A stretch of 9,193 bases of DNA, from contig WQSA01000071.1 in the NCBI GenBank assembly GCA_009788135.1, positions 1-9,193 on the forward strand, written 5' to 3'. Positions 6,377-9,193 of this stretch are shown here, piece by piece. Origin of the DNA: Candidatus Fibrimonadales bacterium. GTDB taxonomy: Bacteria > Fibrobacterota > Fibrobacteria > Fibrobacterales > Fibrobacteraceae. Each line of letters begins with the position of its first letter. Position 1 is the stretch's first letter. Position numbers and translations under genes: made by a program. Under the pieces are notes generated by a model. The model had not been told where the DNA came from. It ran no database searches and worked only from the letters and a program-made list of their open reading frames with translations.

Positions 6377-6911
6377 CAACAGCCCCAGAAGAGCGCAAAT
6401 TCTTGAGCAATTGGGCTTTGAATTCAGCATAGAGCCATCTGGCTGCGATGAAAGCATTGCGGGCATTCAAATAGAGAACATTCCCAAAGAACTGGCAAAA
6501 AGAAAGGCTTTTGATGTTTCGGCGAAATTTCGAGACGCTTTTGTGCTTGGCGGCGATACCCTTGTTTTTTGCGGAGATGAGCTTTTAGGCAAGCCGAAAA
6601 ACGGAGAAGAAGCCATAGAAATGCTAAAAAAACTGAGAAATAGGGCCCATAAAGTGATTAGCGGGGTAGCCCTTTGCAAAGATGGCAAGCTATTATTTGC
6701 CGGCGAAAGCCAAACTGAGGTGCATTTTAGAGATTATAGCGATTCAGAAATTCTAAATTATATTTCAACAATGGAATATGCAGACAAAGCAGGTGCTTAT
6801 GGAGCGCAAGGAAAAGGCGCGCGTTTTATTGAATCAATAAACGGGTGTTTTTACAATGTTATGGGGCTTCCCGTGGCAACTACTTTGGATGCACTTAAAA
6901 AAATGGAATAA
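6357..6911 (+). CDS. maf: Maf-family nucleotide pyrophosphatase
   Basis: Maf proteins hydrolyse non-canonical or excess nucleoside triphosphates (dTTP/UTP in the YhdE type) to monophosphate and pyrophosphate, and are linked to septum and envelope control. The family signature is at the N-terminus (LILASNSPRRAQIL). GGDTLVFCGDELLGKP carries the catalytic Asp and the GKP motif; the usual residue before DT is A or S, here G. HKVISGVAL follows. The C-terminal block EYADKAGAYGAQGKGARFIESINGCFYNVMGLP matches the substrate-binding end of dTTPase/UTPase-type members. The GTG at 6357 was chosen because AGGGA (6346-6350) is 6 nt upstream and the protein then begins VSLILASNSP as in the family. The ATG at 6342 (five residues longer) lacks a ribosome binding site. 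With the GTG start it overlaps the preceding gene by 20 bp, another sign of coupling. Confidence 0.92.
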   Translation: MSLILASNSPRRAQILEQLGFEFSIEPSGCDESIAGIQIENIPKELAKRKAFDVSAKFRDAFVLGGDTLVFCGDELLGKPKNGEEAIEMLKKLRNRAHKVISGVALCKDGKLLFAGESQTEVHFRDYSDSEILNYISTMEYADKAGAYGAQGKGARFIESINGCFYNVMGLPVATTLDALKKME

Positions 6912-6922
6912 ATGGAGGCCTT

Positions 6923-7765
6923 GTGGCAACAGAAAATGAAGATGTTTTAAGCTTAGGCGCTAACGAAAAAGTTGGCGATTATCTGCAGCGTATTCGCAAA
7001 GTTCGCGGCATAGAATTGGAGCATTTGGCAAAAGCCATTCGCTTGAGCAAAAATATAGTGGAATCCATAGAAGAAAATCGCTGGAGCGACTTTCCTACGG
7101 AAGCTTACCTGCGAAGCTATATTATTTCCATTTGCGAAAAATTGCTCATTGACAAAAGGGAAGTTATCAAAAGGTTCTCAAGCGAGATAAATTCTCGTTT
7201 TGCGGTCTCTCAATCAAATATGATGGGCGATTCCGAGCAAGAGAGCAAAACTTCCAATAGCAATGTTTCAAAAATTGCCATAGCGGTTATTGTGGTAATT
7301 GCCTTGGCTTTGTTTATCTCCAAAAAAGTGCTTTACTCTTCGTATGAAGGAGAGCCTGTACATGAACCTCTAAACTCGGATATCGAAGAGCCTGAGGTTC
7401 AGGTTCAAGATCCGAGCCATGCAAACGAATCAGGCGAAGCCTTTGCTCAAGAGACGGCAACTGCAGCTCCGGAAGTTCCTGTGCCAGCCGAGCCTGCAAA
7501 CGATACTCTTCGTCTTGAATGCTCGCATTCTGCTACGGACAATACTTGCGGAGTCTCTCTCAAAGGCTTGGATCCAAAAATGTATTATTTCACAAGGCTT
7601 GCGAATCGCTATGTCTCTCACAACGATACAATGCAATTAACCATAACGGTTCCGGATCGTACGAAACTGTTTGTAAACGGCGCGAAAACCGAATACGGAA
7701 AGTTCAATACGCTTTTCTTCTACAACGGAAAAATTGTCAACAAATTGAATAGAGATTTGAGGTAG
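6923..7765 (+). CDS. RodZ-like membrane protein with N-terminal helix-turn-helix
   Basis: The start is a GTG with GGAGG at 6914-6918, 11 bp after maf. The 280-residue product has the RodZ layout. A cytoplasmic Xre-type helix-turn-helix (about 14-84) reads VGDYLQRIRKVRGIELEHLAKAIRLSKNIVESIEENRWSDFP, with YLRSYIISICEKLLID after it, as in HTH_25 proteins. A single transmembrane helix follows at about 116-134 (VSKIAIAVIVVIALALFISK), then an acidic, Pro/Ala-rich linker (141-193) and a beta-rich C-terminal domain (195-280). RodZ anchors MreB filaments to the membrane and shapes rod growth; here that is inferred. The C-terminal domain ends KLFVNGAKTEYGKFNTLFFYNGK, a strand pattern near the DUF4115 domain of RodZ but short. 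The HTH in this group binds MreB, not DNA. It could be another membrane-bound HTH protein. Confidence 0.78.
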   Translation: MATENEDVLSLGANEKVGDYLQRIRKVRGIELEHLAKAIRLSKNIVESIEENRWSDFPTEAYLRSYIISICEKLLIDKREVIKRFSSEINSRFAVSQSNMMGDSEQESKTSNSNVSKIAIAVIVVIALALFISKKVLYSSYEGEPVHEPLNSDIEEPEVQVQDPSHANESGEAFAQETATAAPEVPVPAEPANDTLRLECSHSATDNTCGVSLKGLDPKMYYFTRLANRYVSHNDTMQLTITVPDRTKLFVNGAKTEYGKFNTLFFYNGKIVNKLNRDLR

Positions 7766-7766
7766 C

Positions 7767-7970
7767 ATGACCATTTACATGGTTTTGTTCTTCTTTGGTT
7801 TTATGCTGGCAGTGGGCTTGCTTGCTTACACCAGCACGCAAGTGACGGAGCTGAACAAAAAAACAGACGAATTTGGCAAAAGCCTGGAAGAGCGCTACTC
7901 AAAACCATTGTCGAGCTTGGATGAACTTTTGAAGAGGCCTGAGGAGAAAATCGAGAATGAGAATGTCTGA
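7767..7970 (+). CDS. Small single-pass membrane protein with coiled-coil tail
   Basis: A 67-residue protein begins 1 bp after the RodZ-like stop, with TGAGG just upstream. Residues about 3-21 (IYMVLFFFGFMLAVGLLAY) form one transmembrane helix. The charged remainder (ELNKKTDEFGKSLEERYSK..., DELLKRPEEKIENE) is helix-prone and may form a short coiled coil. It overlaps hisB by 14 bp. The tight spacing between a RodZ-like gene and hisB indicates a real, expressed gene. No family was recognised and no function is claimed; an accessory to the RodZ-like protein is possible from position alone. Confidence 0.7.
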   Translation: MTIYMVLFFFGFMLAVGLLAYTSTQVTELNKKTDEFGKSLEERYSKPLSSLDELLKRPEEKIENENV

Positions 7971-8541
7971 AATTTCGAGAAAGACAGCAGAAACCGATAT
8001 TGAATTGCATTTAAATTTGGATTCCAAGAGTCGCGGAGAGATAAGAAGCGGAAATGCATTTTTTGACCATATGTTGAATTTGTTCCAGTCGCACGCAGGG
8101 ATTGAGCTTTCGCTTGCCTGCAAAGGTGATACCGAAATAGATTTTCATCATAGCATGGAAGACATAGCCATAGTGCTGGGAACCGCTTTGAATCAGGCTC
8201 TTGGCGATAAGAAAGGCATTGAGCGTTTTGGTTTCTATTATGCTCCTATGGACGAGTCGCTTGCAAGAGTAGCTTTGGATTTCAGCGGTCGCAGCGCTTA
8301 TGTTTTGCGAGGGAATTTGCCTGCGAGAATAGGCGATATGGAGCTCAGTCTTTGGGAGCATTTTTTCAAGAGCCTTGCGGAGAATGCCAAATGTAATTTG
8401 CACATAGAATTGCTCTACGGGCAAGACGGCCATCACTGCATGGAAGCTATTTTCAAAGCGTTTGCCAGAGCGGTTGCAATGGCTATAGGAAAAGGCAAAA
8501 ATGCAGATGAAATTCCGAGCACTAAAGGGGTTCTGAATTAA
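7957..8541 (+). CDS. hisB: Imidazoleglycerol-phosphate dehydratase
   Basis: The 194-residue product is the usual size of a monofunctional HisB, without the phosphatase domain fused in E. coli. It removes water from imidazoleglycerol phosphate to give imidazoleacetol phosphate in histidine synthesis, in the cytoplasm, with manganese bound by His and Glu residues. Visible are RKTAETDI (8-15), FFDHML (35-40), DFHHSMEDIAIVLG (62-75), MDESLARVALDFSGR (98-112), the second HHCMEAIFKAFARA (159-172) and the C-terminal IPSTKGVL. The key HHxxE metal ligands are kept in both halves. The start could be ATG 7957 or ATG 7963, two codons apart; the first is used here. It overlaps the small membrane protein gene. 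No other his gene is in the window, so the pathway genes are dispersed. Confidence 0.95.
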   Translation: MRMSEISRKTAETDIELHLNLDSKSRGEIRSGNAFFDHMLNLFQSHAGIELSLACKGDTEIDFHHSMEDIAIVLGTALNQALGDKKGIERFGFYYAPMDESLARVALDFSGRSAYVLRGNLPARIGDMELSLWEHFFKSLAENAKCNLHIELLYGQDGHHCMEAIFKAFARAVAMAIGKGKNADEIPSTKGVLN

Positions 8542-8552
8542 ACGCTTAATGA

Positions 8553-8647
8553 AGAATTGAGAATTGAGAATGGAGAATAGGCAAGTTTAGATTTTGAAAA
8601 AGGCAGATATGCTAAATAATTCTCAATTCTCAATTCTCAATTCTCAA
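8553..8647. repeat. Inverted heptamer arrays forming a 26-bp stem around a start codon
   Basis: Units of TTGAGAA (8557-8577, one unit altered to TGGAGAA) face four units of TTCTCAA at 8620-8647. Pairing 8553-8578 with 8619-8644 gives 26 positions with one mismatch (8572/8625) and a 40-nt loop, 8579-8618. The loop contains the AAAAAGG ribosome-binding motif and the ATG at 8609 of the next gene; the right arm is inside that gene's coding sequence. There is no T-run after the stem, so it does not look like an intrinsic terminator. Sliding by one unit gives alternative pairings. Confidence 0.85.
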
Positions 8648-9193
8648 TTTAAAAAGCTTCCATCAAAGCTTCTCCAAATCTCAGAGGATATTAGCGCTGC
8701 GGGCGGCAGGGCTTTTTTGGTTGGCGGCTTTGCGCGAGATTCCTTGCTTGGGTTTAACGGAGAGCATAGAGATTTTGATATAGAGGTTTATTCAATCAAT
8801 CAGGAAAAGTTGCTGGAAATTCTTTCTAGGCATGGCAAACCGAATTTGATAGGAAAGGCTTTTGGCGTTATACATCTCGCAAGAAATGGAGTTCACTACG
8901 ATTTTTCTTTTCCCAGAACGGAGAGCAAAACCGGAGCCGGACACAGAGCTTTTGATGTTCAAACAAACCCGAATTTGACCTTTGAAGAAGCCGCTCGCCG
9001 CAGAGATTTTACCATCAATGCTATGGGCATGGAACTCCCGAATTTGGAGCTTATAGATCCATACAATGGGCGCAGAGATTTGGAAGATAAAATTTTGCGC
9101 CATGTTAGCGAAGCCTTTTCCGAAGATTCGCTCAGAGTGCTGCGAGGCGTTCAGTTTGCGGCTCGCTTTGGGCTTAGAGCGGCAAAAGAAACC
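8609..9193 (+). CDS. cca: CCA-adding enzyme / poly(A) polymerase family (5' part, runs off the window)
   Basis: The frame from ATG 8609 is open to the end of the window, 195 codons. It has the class II nucleotidyltransferase head: FLVGGFARDSLLG (GGxxRD; nucleotide binding), DFDIEV (two catalytic Asp), RRRDFTINAMGM, LIDPYNGRRDLEDKILRHV and FSEDSLRVLRGVQFAARFG. These build or repair the 3' CCA of tRNA, or act as a bacterial poly(A) polymerase; the two cannot be separated here because the specificity and C-terminal parts are off the window. The start is supported by AAAAAGG 5 nt upstream; a weaker in-frame TTG is at 8594. The first 16 residues (MLNNSQFSILNSQFKK) are translated heptamer repeat, and normal homology seems to begin near residue 18. 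No usual start codon lies between the repeat and the GG motif. A change of one repeat unit (7 bp) would shift the frame. The gene follows hisB by 67 bp. Confidence 0.88.
   Translation, partial: MLNNSQFSILNSQFKKLPSKLLQISEDISAAGGRAFLVGGFARDSLLGFNGEHRDFDIEVYSINQEKLLEILSRHGKPNLIGKAFGVIHLARNGVHYDFSFPRTESKTGAGHRAFDVQTNPNLTFEEAARRRDFTINAMGMELPNLELIDPYNGRRDLEDKILRHVSEAFSEDSLRVLRGVQFAARFGLRAAKET

Noticed and set aside
8011..8436. 141-codon minus-strand ORF opposite hisB
   Set aside because: hisB has all its metal-binding motifs in the plus frame; the antisense frame shows nothing recognisable.
51..8578. Whole block as a mobile unit bounded by direct heptamer arrays
   Set aside because: The arrays are low-complexity, no transposase or integrase is present, and the enclosed genes are mostly housekeeping.
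8550..8650. CRISPR array or intrinsic terminator
   Set aside because: The units are contiguous 7-mers without spacers, and the inverted stem is not followed by a T-run.

Overview
The window looks like chromosomal DNA from a member of the Fibrobacterota (Fibrobacter or a close uncultured relative). The best evidence is the minus-strand lipoprotein at 428-1789. It has a long Ser/Glu linker, repeated Cys/Gly modules and a C-terminal FISUMP ('Fibrobacter succinogenes major paralogous') domain, a combination characteristic of that phylum. The taxonomic call is inference from family knowledge; no search was run.

Layout. Positions 1-50 hold what may be the tail of a plus-strand gene, followed by a 7-bp tandem array (51-81). 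Two minus-strand genes come next: a short exported protein that looks 3'-truncated (86-385) and the FISUMP lipoprotein. An 85-bp divergent intergenic region (1790-1874) separates them from a long co-directional plus-strand run that continues to the right edge. Its order is holA (DNA polymerase III delta), a PilM-like actin-fold protein, a PilN-like bitopic membrane protein (possibly with a PilO-like end), a SurA-type lipoprotein with no parvulin domain, a sugar-phosphate nucleotidyltransferase with a left-handed beta-helix tail, maf, a RodZ-like protein, a 67-residue membrane protein, hisB, and the 5' part of a CCA-adding enzyme/poly(A) polymerase-family gene. Gaps are mostly tiny or are overlaps (PilN-like/SurA-like, nucleotidyltransferase/maf, small membrane protein/hisB), which points to an operon with translational coupling.

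How the genes may work together. Replication (holA), histidine synthesis (hisB) and tRNA maturation (cca) are housekeeping functions. The middle block has an envelope theme: a PilM/PilN-like pair spanning the inner membrane, an outer-envelope SurA-like lipoprotein, a nucleotide-sugar enzyme, a Maf pyrophosphatase and a RodZ-like morphogenesis protein. The only sizeable gap inside the block (3745-3800) carries a sequence that fits the sigma-54 -24/-12 consensus fully, placed to start a transcript about 20 nt before the PilN-like gene.

Most unusual features: (1) the PilM/PilN-like pair with the sigma-54-like promoter, with no other pilus gene visible; (2) heptamer (TTGAGAA) arrays in three places, two of them forming an inverted repeat around the start of the cca-like gene, with one arm inside its coding sequence; (3) a SurA-like protein that seems to have lost its isomerase domain; (4) a truncated exported protein whose end lies beside a heptamer array. 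No tRNA, rRNA, CRISPR array, insertion sequence or strong intrinsic terminator was seen.
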